Program-made: the position numbers and the translations under genes | In this document: piece by piece, positions 20,361 to 32,945 of the stretch | How the letters are laid out: the number at the start of each line of letters is the position of its first letter | Position numbering within the stretch: position 1 is the stretch's first letter | Notes under the pieces: model-generated | The model's database searches: none | Seen by the model: the letters and a program-made list of their open reading frames with translations, nothing else | What the model was told of the DNA's origin: nothing | DNA from: Xanthostigma xanthostigma | Taxonomy: Eukaryota; Arthropoda; Insecta; Raphidioptera; Raphidiidae | Direction: 5' to 3' | Length of the DNA stretch: 64,000 nt | Assembly (NCBI GenBank): GCA_963575645.1 | Contig: OY754468.1 | Coordinates: 12,400,001-12,464,000 of the forward strand

Positions 20361-23300
20361 TGACGTCACTCTAAATCCAATATGGCGGACTTCTAAAGAT
20401 GGCGGACTAATTTTATTATGCTTTCCAACAATATGGGTATCAAATGAAAGGGCTTGCTGAGAATAACTCGAAAAATGAAGTGACGTCACTCTAAATCCAA
20501 TATGGCGGACTTCTAAAGATGGCAGACTAATTTTATTATGCTTTCCAACAATATGGGTATCAAATGAAAGGGCTTGCTAAGAATAACTCGAAAAATAAAG
20601 TTACGTCACTCTAAATCCAATATGGCGGACTTCTAAAGATGGCGGACTAATGTTATTATGCTTTCCTACAATATGGGTATCAAATGAAAGGGCTTGCTGA
20701 GATTAACTCGAAAAATAAAGTGACGTCAGTCTAAAACCAATATGGCGGACTGTTAAAGATAGCGGACTAAGTTTTTTATGCTTTCCTACAATATGGGTAT
20801 CAAATGAAAGGGCTTGCTGAAAATAATTTGAAAAATAAAGTGACGTCACTATAAATCCAATATGGCGGACTTCTAAAGATGGCGGACTAATTTTATTATG
20901 CTTTCCTACAATATGGGTATCAAATGAAAGGGCTTACTGAGAATAACTCAAAACATAAAGTGCCGTCACTCTAAATCCAATATGGCGGACTTCTAAAGAT
21001 GGCGGACTAATTTTATTATGCTTTCCTACAATATGGGTATCAAATGAAAGGGCTTGCTGAGAATAACTCGAAAAATAAAGTTTCGTCACTATAAATCCAA
21101 TATGGCGGACTTCTAAAGATGGCGGACTAATTTTATTATGCTTTCCTACAATATGGGTATCAAATGAAAGGGCTTGCTGAGAATAACTCGAATCATAAAG
21201 TGACGTCACTCTAAATCCAATATGGCGAACTTCTAAAGATGGCGGACTAATTTTATTATGCTTTCCAACAATATGGGTATCAAATGAAAGGGCTTGCTGA
21301 GAATAACTCGAAAAATAAAGTTACGTCACTCTAAATCCAATATGGCGGTCTTCTAAAGATGGCGGACTAATGTTATTATGCTTTCCTACAATATGGGTAT
21401 CAAATGAAAGGGCTTGCTGAGAATAACTCGAATCATAAAGTGACGTCACTCTAAATCCAATATGGCGAACTTCTAAAGATGGCGGACTAATTTTATTATG
21501 CTTTCCAACAATATGGGTATCAAATGAAAGGGCTTGCTGAGAATAACTCGAAAAATGAAGTGACGTCACTCTAAATCCAACATGGCGGACTTCTAAAGAT
21601 GGCGGACTAATTTTATTATGCTTTCCTACAATATGGGTATCAAATGAAAGAGCTTGCTGAGAATAACTCGAAAAATAAAGTGACGTCACTCTAAATCCAA
21701 TATGGCGGACTTCTAAAGATGGCGGACTAATGTTATTATGCTTTCCTACAATATGGGTATCAAATGAAAGGGCTTGCTGAGAATAACTCGAATCATAAAG
21801 TGACGTCACTCTAAATCCAATATGGCGAACTTCTAAAGATGGCGGACTAATTTTATTATGCTTTCCAACAATATGGGTATCAAATGAAAGGGCTTGCTGA
21901 GAATAACTCGAAAAATAAAGTTACGTCACTCTAAATCCAATATGGCGGACTTCTAAAGATGGCGGACTAATGTTATTATGCTTTCCTACAATATGGGTAT
22001 CAAATGAAAGGGCTTGCTGAGAATAACTCGAAAAATAAAGTTACGTCACTCTAAATCCAATATGGCGGACTTCTAAAGATGGCGGACTAATTTTATTATG
22101 CTTTTCTACAATATGGGTATCAAATGAAAGGGCTTACTGAGAATAACTCGAAACATAAAGTGACGTCACTCTAAATCCAATATGGCGGACTTCTAAAGAT
22201 GGCGGACTAATTTTATTATGCTTTCCTACAATATGGGTATCAAATGAAAGGGCTTGCTGAGAATAACTCGAAAAATAAAGTAACGTCACTTTAAATCCAA
22301 TATGGCGGACTTCTAAAGATGGCGGACTTATTTTATTATGCTTTCCTACAATATGGGTATCAAATGAAAGGGCTTGCTGAGAATAACTCGAAAAATAAAG
22401 TTTCGTCACTATAAATCCAATATGGCGGACTTCTAAAGATGGCGGACTAATTTTATTATGATTTCCTACAATATGGGTATCAAATGAAAGGGCTTGCTGA
22501 GAATAACTCGAAAAACAAAGTGACGTCACTCTAAATCCAATATGGCGGACTTCTAAAGATGGCGGACTAATTTTATTATGCTTTCCAACAATATGGGTAT
22601 CAAATGAAAGGGCTTGCTGAGAATAACTCGAAAAATGAAGTGACGTCACTCTAAATCCAACATGGCGGACTTCTAAAGATGGCGGACTAATTTTATTATG
22701 CTTTCCTACAATATGGGTATCAAATGAAAGAGCTTGCTGAGAATAACTCGAAAAATAAAGTGACGTCACTCTAAATCCAATATGGCGGACTTCTAAAGAT
22801 GGCGGACTAATGTTATTATGCTTTCCTACAATATGGGTATCAAATGAAAGGGCTTGCTGAGAATAACTCGAATCATAAAGTGACGTCACTCTAAATCCAA
22901 TATGGCGAACTTCTAAAGATGGCGGACTAATTTTATTATGCTTTCCAACAATATGGGTATCAAATGAAAGGGCTTGCTGAGAATAACTCGAAAAATAAAG
23001 TTACGTCACTCTAAATCCAATATGGCGGACTTCTAAAGATGGCGGACTAATGTTATTATGCTTTCCTACAATATGGGTATCAAATGAAAGGGCTTGCTGA
23101 GAATAACTCGAAAAATAAAGTTACGTCACTCTAAATCCAATATGGCGGACTTCTAAAGATGGCGGACTAATTTTATTATGCTTTTCTACAATATGGGTAT
23201 CAAATGAAAGGGCTTACTGAGAATAACTCGAAACATAAAGTGACGTCACTCTAAATCCAATATGGCGGACTTCTAAAGATGGCGGACTAATTTTATTATG

Positions 23301-24850
23301 CTTTCCTACAATATGGGTATCAAATGAAAGGGCTTGCTGAGAATAACTCGAAAAATAAAGTAACGTCACTTTAAATCCAATATGGCGGACTTCTAAAGAT
23401 GGCGGACTTATTTTATTATGCTTTCCTACAATATGGGTATCAAATGAAAGGGCTTGCTGAGAATAACTCGAAAAATAAAGTTTCGTCACTATAAATCCAA
23501 TATGGCGGACTTCTAAAGATGGCGGACTAATTTTATTATGCTTTCCTACAATATGGGTATCAAATGAAAGGGCTTGCTGAGAATAACTCGAAAAACAAAG
23601 TGACGTCACTCTAAATCCAATATGGCGGACTTCTAAAGATGGCGGACTAATTTTATTATGCTTTCCAACAATATGGGTATCAAATGAAAGGGCTTGCTGA
23701 GAATAACTCGAAAAATGAAGTGACGTCACTCTAAATCCAACATGGCGGACTTCTAAAGATGGCGGACTAATTTTATTATGCTTTCCTACAATATGGGTAT
23801 CAAATGAAAGAGCTTGCTGAGAATAACTCGAAAAATAAAGTGACGTCACTCTAAATCCAATATGGCGGACTTCTAAAGATGGCGGACTAATGTTATTATG
23901 CTTTCCTACAATATGGGTATCAAATGAAAGGGCTTGCTGAGAATAACTCGAATCATAAAGTGACGTCACTCTAAATCCAATATGGCGAACTTCTAAAGAT
24001 GGCAGACTAATTTTATTATGTTTTACAACAATATGGGTATCAAATGAAAGGGCTTGCTGAGAATAACTCGAAAAATAAAGTTACGTCACTCTAAATCCAA
24101 TATGGCGGACTTCTAAAGATGGCGGACTAATGTTATTATGCTTTCCTACAATATGGGTATCAAATGAAAGGGCTTGCTGAGAATAACTCGGAAAATAAAG
24201 TTACGTCACTCTAAATCCAATATGGCGGACTTCTAAAGATGGCGGACTAATTTTATTATGCTTTTCTACAATATGGGTATCAAATGAAAGGGCTTGCTGA
24301 GAATAACTCGAAAAATAAAGTTTCGTCACTATAAATCCAATATGGCGGACTTCTAAAGATGGCGGACTAATTTTATTATGCTTTCCTACAATATGGGTAT
24401 CAAATGAAAGGGCTTACTGAGAATAACTCGAAACATAAAGTGACGTCACTCTAAATCCAATATGGCGGACTTCTAAAGATGGCGGACTAATTTATTTATG
24501 CTTTCCTACAATATGGGTATCAAATGAAAGGGCTTGCTGAGAATAACTCGAAAAATAAAGTAACGTCACTTTAAATCCAATATGGCGGACTTCTAAAGAT
24601 GGCGGACTTATTTTATTATGCTTTCCTACAATATGGGTATCAAATGAAAGGGTTTGCTGAGAATAACTCGAAAAATAAAGTGACGTCACTCTAAATCCAA
24701 TATGGCGAACTTCTAAAGATGGCGGACTAATTTTATTATGCTTTCCTACAATATGGGTATCAAATGAAAGGGCTTGCTGAGAATAACTCGAAAAATAAAG
24801 TGACGTCACTCTAAATCCAATATGGCGGACTTCTAAAGATGGTGGACTAA
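20361..24850. repeat. 120-bp satellite, about 37 monomers, with 1080-bp higher-order repeat
   Basis: Exact 120-bp period. A typical monomer has tgacgtcactctaaatcca, atggcggacttctaaagatg, gcggactaattttattatg and gggtatcaaatgaaagggct. Diagnostic variants (atcataaag, taacgtcactttaaatcc, ggcggactta) recur every 1080 bp (for example 21809/22889/23969), so nine monomers form a higher-order unit, clearest from about 21540 to 24000. Since 120 is divisible by 3, long minus-strand frames stay open; these are not genes. Confidence 0.97.
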
Positions 24851-24852
24851 GT

Positions 24853-25036
24853 TTTTGACGTGATAACGTCTTATAAATTGATGAAACACCAGCTGCACGC
24901 ACGAAAAAGTGTAACGTTCCGCCTGACCCTGTGCGCGCAAGCGAGAGCGCAGTAATGTATTATTAAATATGATATTCGAGCGGAATACGTTATCACGTAA
25001 AACTATCGTCCGTAAACCGACTTTACAGACATCCAA
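24853..25036. mobile_element. Inserted element with 'acgtgataacgt' motif, copy 2
   Basis: Starts tttttgacgtgataacgtct exactly at the end of the satellite and ends at cagacatccaattttt. It is an internally shortened relative of 9222-9798. Confidence 0.65.
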
Positions 25037-25039
25037 TTT

Positions 25040-25460
25040 TTATATATAATAATGGTGTACTTTTTATAATGTTTTATTATTCTACTTTACAAGAAAGTTT
25101 TGTAAAATGTTTTTTGAGGGAAAGTCGGCGCATGCGCAGAAGAGGTATAAGTTATAAAGTTGTTTGTATATAACAATGGTATACTTTTCATAACTGTTTA
25201 TTATTCGATCAATTTTGCAAGAGTTTTGTATAATTTTTGGGAAAAATCGGCGCATGCGCAAAAGAGATACATGCCATCGTTGTTTTTTATATAATAATGG
25301 TGTACTTTTTATAATGTTTTATTATTTTATTTTAAAGAAAGTTTTGTAAAAAATTCTTTGAGCTAAAGTCGGCACATATATGTTATAAAGTTGTTTTTAT
25401 ATAATAATTGGGTACTTTCCATAACGGTTTATTTTTCTATCTGTTTTTACAAGAAAGTTA
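25040..25460. repeat. Degenerate tandem repeat of about 122 bp, three units
   Basis: Units marked by tcggcgcatgcgca (25126, 25249, a decayed one at 25370) and by ataataatggtgtacttttt. Similar to the unit left of the satellite. Confidence 0.75.
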
Positions 25461-25779
25461 TGAAATTTTTTTTCTAAACTCATAATTTCAGAAATATTTT
25501 GAAAAAAAATCTGTTGTTCTTTTGTTCTGAAGATGTTAGTTAGGTTTAATTTTTGCATGACACAATAACATATTACATAGAGAACCATGAAATTATTAAA
25601 ATTATATTTTCCTTTCTGTGTTTCATTATTTTCAACTGTTATTTTTTTTCTTAGAATAAGTAAATTAAGTTATACTATATTATTCTCCAAGTGTCGTTAA
25701 ATATAATTATATATACACCGATTTTCAAACAAAACACCGGGGTATATGACGTAAAATTTCGCGCCTTGTAATTCTTGAA

Positions 25780-26060
25780 TTACTTGAGCATATACTCCCA
25801 CTGGTTTAATAATAAAAAGTTCTTATAAATCATTATTTTAATTTTTTTGTACAAAAATAAAACAAAAAAACAACTCCATCTGTTTGGAAACATTTCATTC
25901 AAAAATTGTCTGACTGGTATGACGTATGCGCGTTGGTAAATCAGTGACCCAATGTCTTTAGGTTCAACACGAATAGGCGGAGATATTTGATCTCGCACCA
26001 TATTTAAGTATTTTTGGAAATTTAATGTCCCATTAATAAAAAAAGTTCGGTTATGTTGTA
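25780..26060 (-). pseudogene. Tc1/mariner-like DDE transposase remnant
   Basis: The minus-strand frame reads RTFFINGTLNFQKYLNMVRD then AYVIPVRQFLNEMFPNRW, matching the block between the first and second catalytic acids of insect Tc1/mariner-like transposases. The expected QDGAP-type aspartate segment is corrupted (YQRAY), and the frame runs into unrelated sequence after NRW. Confidence 0.7.
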
Positions 26061-26919
26061 ATCATTTGAATATTTTCTTCTTGCAAAAGAATAGTATCTG
26101 TCAAATTGAAAAACAAGATTTCAAGGCTCACTCTGATCCAGTCATTTTTTCCTAATGTCAATTTCCCTATGTGCACCTTACGAGTTTACATACTGTATAA
26201 AATATAACTTATTTTCTAAGGTCGTAGTCTCTCAGAAAACACTGCGATACAACCAGAGCTGAATCTACCAGATTTTTTTAAAGACCTAACTGTCATAATG
26301 ACTAATTCGTATTTTGAATTTGTCCGGACACTCTGCAGAGTGTCGAGACCTTGGGATGATCACACCATTAGCTTCGCTGGTTGTAAGGACATGATTCCTT
26401 TTTATTTTGAAACAATATGTATCTCTTTTAAAAGTTATTAATAATTATTGCGTTTTTCAATTCATTATTAAATAAACAACAACAAATTCCAAATACGAAT
26501 TGTACATTGAATGGAACTTCTTTGATTTTCAAATGACACACCAAACATCTTTAATCCTCTGCCTGTTTCATAAAAAGCTTTACATGAGTAAGTAGAAGTG
26601 AGTGGCATATACCCATGAATGTGTATGACTAAAAGCAAAGTTCATATAGAAATTAATATATGCATAAATCTTCACGGAAATAAGCAACGTAGCCATTTTT
26701 AATCTGTGAAATTTTAAACCAAATAAAAATTATTATGATTCATAAAACCACATGATAATAAAGCAAATAATCAAATATAAACGCATTGTACATGCTTAAA
26801 ATATTACTGTCTCTTCTGTCTACTGAAATATAACAATTGTTTTCAAACTAGCCGAAGTTGTAGGGTTGTCGTTGTTTATATGACGTTTTTCTAGATTATA
26901 ATCCGAGAGTTGGTAATAG

Positions 26920-27577
26920 ATTAGTGGAAAAATTTAAAGGATCAAAAAAAATTCTAAATTTTTTGAGGTTTTTCAAGTGGCTGTATTTCCCTTAAAAATT
27001 GTCGTACTGGAATTTTAAAAAAAGGATTTTAAAGCTCGAAGTTTCTAGTTTTGAGATCGTATGATGAAATTTTTTTTCAAGCAACGTGTTCCGCTCAATC
27101 CTAATGAATACCGAATAAAAATTGTTTTCGAAATTTTTTCGGTTATTTTTTTTAGTCTGCTAAATTGGAAAAAAAATTCCAAATTAACCACTATATGGAT
27201 CGGATAACTTGTTCATTTAGCTTTAATTTGCTTTTTGAAAAGTTCGATACGACCACTTCTCGCTGAGATATCGAACTTTGAATGGAAAAGGATCTTTTTG
27301 TCTTTAACCTTCAATATCTCAGCAACCGCTGATCGCACAAGAAAATTAAGGAGGATTTTGAAATCTTTAATAAACTTCCCACGAAAATCAGCTACGGTTT
27401 TTTAAAAACACGTTGCTTGAAAAAAATGTTCATCATAAGATCTCAAAACTAGAAACTTTGAGCTTTAAAATCCTTTTTTTTAAATTCCAGTACGACAATT
27501 TTTAAGGGAAATACAGCCACTTGAAAAACCTCAAAAAATTTGAAATTTTTTTTTGATCCCTTAATTTTTTCCACTAG
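26920..27577. mobile_element. Fold-back MITE, about 660 bp
   Basis: tagtggaaaaatttaaaggat on the left and its complement at 27560-27577 are the ends. Arms of about 165 bp include attgtcgtactggaatttta and tcaagcaacgtg. No coding sequence. Confidence 0.85.
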
Positions 27578-28110
27578 TGTAGTATAAATTTTCAGTTTGA
27601 TTTTAAAAAATAATAATTTGAAAATATGAATTGGTACTATCCCACTTAATACGTTATTACATGCCAGCTGTCAAAAAAAATCCCTACTGGAACAACCTTT
27701 AGTATAGAATTAATTTTATAACGAGTAATCTATTTTACTTTGACGCGTGTGATAATTCTATCTCTTTCCATTGCAGCTAAAAATAGAAAATGTGCGATTA
27801 ATACTTCTATATTTTAATTCGACGTAAGCTATTTTGCCTTATGACATAAAATACACATAAAATATTATTTTTTTTTGTTTGTAAAATAATACGATTTAGA
27901 CTCAGTGTAGCACAAAATCGTGGATACGGTGTCGTCTTTGGAGTTTGGGTGGCCTTGGGTCAATGATATCGGGGCTCCTAAGGAATTTGACTTATCTATC
28001 TTTTGTGTGTACAATTTTTGCAGTCTATAATTGGGACTTGTCCTGTTGAGTGTTATATCAATAAATAAATAAATACCTGAAATTTATTAAAAACGGTCAT
28101 CGAGTAATAG

Positions 28111-28659
28111 TGGAGTGGGCTGGGAATTTCAAACCGGTGTGTCTCGAATCGAAAAATGTTTCCTAAAAACTGTAGACTCGAGCTCCCCCGACATTTTGGT
28201 ATAGTTTGTGACCGCATGTCAGAGGGGGCGGCGGGGGATATGCCGCTTAAAAGTTCCAGAAAATCCGTTTTTGCCCCATAACTCGGCTATTATTATTAGG
28301 GGCGGGGGGAGTTCCAACAAAAGTTGAAGAGAAAAAGAATTCGCGTAAGCTTGTTCTAGACCGGGTCTGATCAGACAACCCATTCGCGAAATATAGCCAT
28401 ATTAGTGAGCGAAATTTTGAAAAATTGAATGCCATTTTTTAAAAAACCATTGCAGCTAGGAGTTTAATTTTCTTTTTATAGCAATAAGCAAAGGTGCTAA
28501 AAATCCCTTCTTTGCACCGGAAGCTGGCCGCGATAAGTCCATTAGAACCAGCACAAACTATATCAAAATGTTGGGGAGCTCGACTCTACAGTTTTTGTAG
28601 GAAACATTTTTCCATTCGAGACACACCGGATTCAAAGCTTTTTTTTCCAATCCACTCCA
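28111..28659. mobile_element. Fold-back MITE, about 550 bp
   Basis: tggagtgggctggga on the left pairs with tccaatccactcca on the right; the inner arms share ctgtagactcgagctccccc with its decayed complement. It lies 260 bp downstream of the RhoGEF-2 stop. Confidence 0.8.
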
Positions 28660-28921
28660 ATATAAGAAGAGTCAATCAAGATTAAATTCCTTATCTTTAG
28701 TAAATATCGATTCATCGTTATTAAAAAAATATAAATTTTGATAAATTAATTGCTAATTTTGCAGAAAAAATCTAGATAAACATTTTTGAACTTAAATCAT
28801 CATAAAAAACTTGGATTATTTGCGCTGGGCTGTGGCCCCTGAACCTGCTAGGCCTTACCTTAAAGACGGTACGGTCTGAAATTCCTTGCCTGTATTAAAT
28901 TTTGACAGCTTGATAATTCAT

Positions 28922-31900
28922 TCAAAGTTTTTTTTCGCCAGGGACTCCGCGCAAAGATCCACCTTAAAACATAATATATAAAAATTTAAGAGTGTCTTAA
29001 TTTTCATTTCTCAAAATGATTTTTAAACATATATATAAAAATTTACCGGCTAACGCTGAACTGCTGGGCTTTATTTCAGACATATTATATTCTCTTTGCT
29101 GTTTTTCTAAAATTAATAAAACATTATTATAAAAAAATGCTATTTTTTTTAATAGCAAAATGAAAAGTGTAATTGGAACAAAAACTAGAACGGATTTATA
29201 GCTGACCATTTGTAGTTAATGAGCTAGTAACGATTTTACTTACAGTATTTCCTAAAACCTGAGTTTTTGTAAATTCATTAAGGGCACTACCCTGAACATA
29301 AAAACCGCAGTCTGGCAGCTGAGACCGGGGACAATGCGTAGACGGATCCGGTCTAAGCAATAAGTTCAGGTGCCCTCGAGCACAAAAATTCAAGTCTGGC
29401 ATTTCGTACCCAGAGCAACCTACGTCTGGCAAATGGCTGAACATGTCAAAATTCGTAGCTCCCTCAAAATATTCCATCACGGCTGATTTTTTCAAATTGG
29501 GTGTGTTTATGCCTGTACTAGATTTCAAAAAAAATCAGCCTTGAAATATATTTTGAGGGAGCTACGAATTTTGACATGTTCATCTCTTTGCCAGACGGAG
29601 GTTGCCGTGGGTACGAAATGCCAGACTTGAGTTTTTGTACTCAAGGACACCTGGACTTATCGCTCAGGAAATTTCAAACATGATAAAATATATTAAGTGA
29701 CACCTCCAGTTTGACATCTTGACCGGGTTCACTATCGCATTGTCCTCGGTCTCAGCTGCCTGCAGACTGCGGTATTTACATTCAGGGTAGTGCCCTTACA
29801 GACGGAGAGCTGGCTACGGAGAAAATGGGTGACTCGGTGCAGAGCTGAAAATTTGCAGAATAATAGGAAATAGTACAAATAAGTAGGGAAAAAGTTGCCA
29901 GAAGGCTAGGCGGAAGATAAAGAGCCGCCAGAAGGCGCTAATGTTGCGAAACATCTGTGCACTTTTGGCAATTTCTATACTTATTCTGTAATTCACAACT
30001 AGATTATATATTATATATATTATGCATTATATAGTTATAAGGGCATACTGAAAATTCAAACTTGATATAATAATTACATTCGACAAATATTCAAAATTAT
30101 TAATGACATTTTGATAGAAATAAAATCTTTCAAAATGATATTTGTCGAATGTAATTATTATATCATGTTTGAATTTTCAGTATGCTCTTATAACTGTATA
30201 ATGTATAATATATATAATATATAATCTAGTTTTGAATTACAGAATAAGTATAGAAATTGCCAGAAGTGCACTGATTTTTCGCAACATTAGCGCCTTCTGG
30301 CGACTTTTTATCTTCCGCCTAGCCTTCTGGCAATTTTTTCCCTACTTACTTATACTATCTTCTATTATTCTGCAAATTTTCAGCTCTGCACCGAGTCACC
30401 CATTTTCTCCGTAGCCAGATCTTAGACCATTAATGAACGTACAGAAACTCGGGTTTGAGGAAATACTATAAGTAAAATCGTCACTAGCTCACGGCTATTG
30501 GCTGAATTATGTAGAAATGCAAACACTTGAAATAATTCAACAGATTATTTTTTTTTATTTATAAATGTTTGAATTATCAAATGTTTGTGCTCCTGAACAG
30601 AAATAAAATTTCAATACTTACCCTTGTATGCTTCAGCTTGTTTGATTAAAATATTTCCGATTTCTTTAACCCACTTTTTCTTGACGTCCAACGAAATTGC
30701 TTCTAAAGTATGGTTGCAACCACGATATTTTCTAAACCAAGTAATAAACGTTTTTTCATCCTTATTACCAGCAGTCAAACCGACTTCCGACATTTTAAGA
30801 TTTCTTTTATATAGTGACTCAGATGGATTAGTCTGCAAAGGTTATTTAAATAAAATATAGTTTAAAAAAAACTAAAAAACACGCTTTATATCGCACTAAA
30901 AAGTAAAAAATAATTGTTTTAAAATAAGCTTAAAAAGCGTTGGGCGCTCGATGTACGAAAATGTGGAACAAAGCGCCCCACGCTTTTTAAGCTTATTTTA
31001 AAACAATTATTTTTTACTTTTTAGTGCGATATAAAGCGTGTTTTTTAGTTTTTTTTAAACTATATTTTATTTTTCACTTTTTAGTTTGAGGATCTATAAA
31101 AGAATTTATTAATCCTGGGGGTCCTAATAAGGATAATGGGAAACTGTTATCAAATTATTGCATTGTCATCGGTCCTTGATACGTATGCAAAGTTTCAAAT
31201 TAATCAGACTTCGGGAAATTGGTGAAAATTATGCTCAAAGATTCCGTTACGGACATACATATTTACAACCCAAACTAATATAAAGCGTTTAAAAATAATT
31301 TAGGCCTTACTTCTAGCTATACAAAAATCATAATATTGTGGAGAGGATTAATTTAATAACACGTTTCTACTAATTGCAAACATTTTTGAAACTTTTCAGA
31401 TCATAACAACAATGTGTCAGTTATTTTTTTATGTAACCATTATTATTGTTAAGATACACCAGGCGTCGGCAACCTGCGGATCTTTTGATACAAAGTTGCG
31501 GCTCTCCAGTTCCACACGCAAAAAATAATTATTTTATTATATAAGCCCTTAAAAATCGTCCAATCGATCCATGATTGAGCACCATGTTTATCTCTCAGCC
31601 ATTTCCACTCGCGTCTCACCCGCACCGCCCCCGTCGTTAAGTAATATTCGTTTGAAATTATTAAATTTACATGTCATAATGACGAACTTAAATTTAAAAG
31701 TCGGCATTTAAAATCTAGTTACCTAATTAAACAAAGCCATAAATGCTTAAACTGTTTTCCATTTACTTCTAAACACTGATGAGCTCTTCTAGATATGCTA
31801 TGGGTACCTCTAAGTATTTTCCGACAAAAAAAAACAATTGCAATTATTGAAAAAATATTGCGACATTTACCTATTATCGTTTAATTAATTAGGAAACTAG

Positions 31901-32856
31901 ATTTTAAATGACAACTTTTAAAATTAAGTTCGTTATTATAACATGTTAATTTAATAATTTCAAACGAATATATCTAACAGCGGTGGCAGTAATAAAAAAA
32001 ATGTCCTACAAAACTTGCTTATTTTTTAAAGATCTTTTCAACAATACCACTTTCGACCTATCGTGCCATTTAATATTCCGGAGTTCTGAACATTCTGGAG
32101 CAAACTAATAGGGAAGCCGATCTTTCCGGGGAAAAAAATATCACCATTCGATTCTTCATTAGGGCTTTTTAAATGCATATTTTTGACACAACTCTCTACG
32201 ACTAACCGTTTTCGAAAAAAACGAACGGTACGGGTGGTCTGACTCACCTGTATAAGCAAATACTGTAATACTGAAACGAAAATGTTTAGTGGCTCTTTAA
32301 AAACTGGGAAATTTTGTCAATTGTAACTTTTGGCTCTTCCGTCTCAAAAGGTTGCCGACTCCTGAGATACACCAATAGCGGATCCTCTACTAATCTTAGG
32401 TACTTTAAAATTTTAGAAGGAAATCTATTTTCAATATTTAACCAATGTTTAATGTTAGGAAATAGTGTAATATTCAACGCTGAAGATAAACAGCCAATGG
32501 CAGACCACAAAATTTGTGTGTGTTCTGTATTTTCTTGCGCTCAGACGCTGTTCCTCGAAGCAGCATATGACACGTCATCATTATCTACCCCCGGTGTACA
32601 CCGTGCAACCCCTGACCCTCAAGTGATAGCATCTCATTTAGATCCGCTTTGAGCTGCATTTACCGTCAGCACATTAGTACAAATAAGCATCTATCACTGT
32701 CATATACTAGACGTGTTCACTGAATCTATCTCATTCAGTCAACACCTTTGATACTTTGACACACACACATACATGATACACGACATACGGCTTATGGCAG
32801 TAGTGTTAGTGTTACAGTGTATATTGTAGTTTGTTGTCAACAGCGCAGTGGCGTAA

Positions 32857-32945
<89 letters not shown>

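Larger units (their letters stand above)
19326..26195. mobile_element. 6.9-kb region bounded by TIRs of about 70 bp and TA: possible giant Tc1/mariner-like composite
   Basis: Left CAGTATGTAAACGCGTAAGG and right (reverse) CAGTATGTAAACTCGTAAGG continue as matching inverted repeats through gtgcacatagggaaatt to about 70 bp, and TA flanks both. Between them are a 120-bp satellite, degenerate tandem repeats, an inserted element and, next to the right TIR, a transposase remnant read inward. It could instead be two independent end fragments; the shared TA flanks favour one unit. Confidence 0.55.

Noticed and set aside
20361-24850. CRISPR-like array
   Set aside because: Units are contiguous 120-bp satellite monomers with no unique spacers, in a eukaryotic genome.
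20934-24902. Long minus-strand open frames of 40-aa repeats (up to 251 codons)
   Set aside because: They are the 120-bp satellite read in a frame that happens to lack stops; a period divisible by three keeps it open, and there is no start, splice or homology support.
29814-30414. Two nearly identical 60-codon proteins on opposite strands
   Set aside because: They are the two arms of hairpin B in the 29221-30490 fold-back element.
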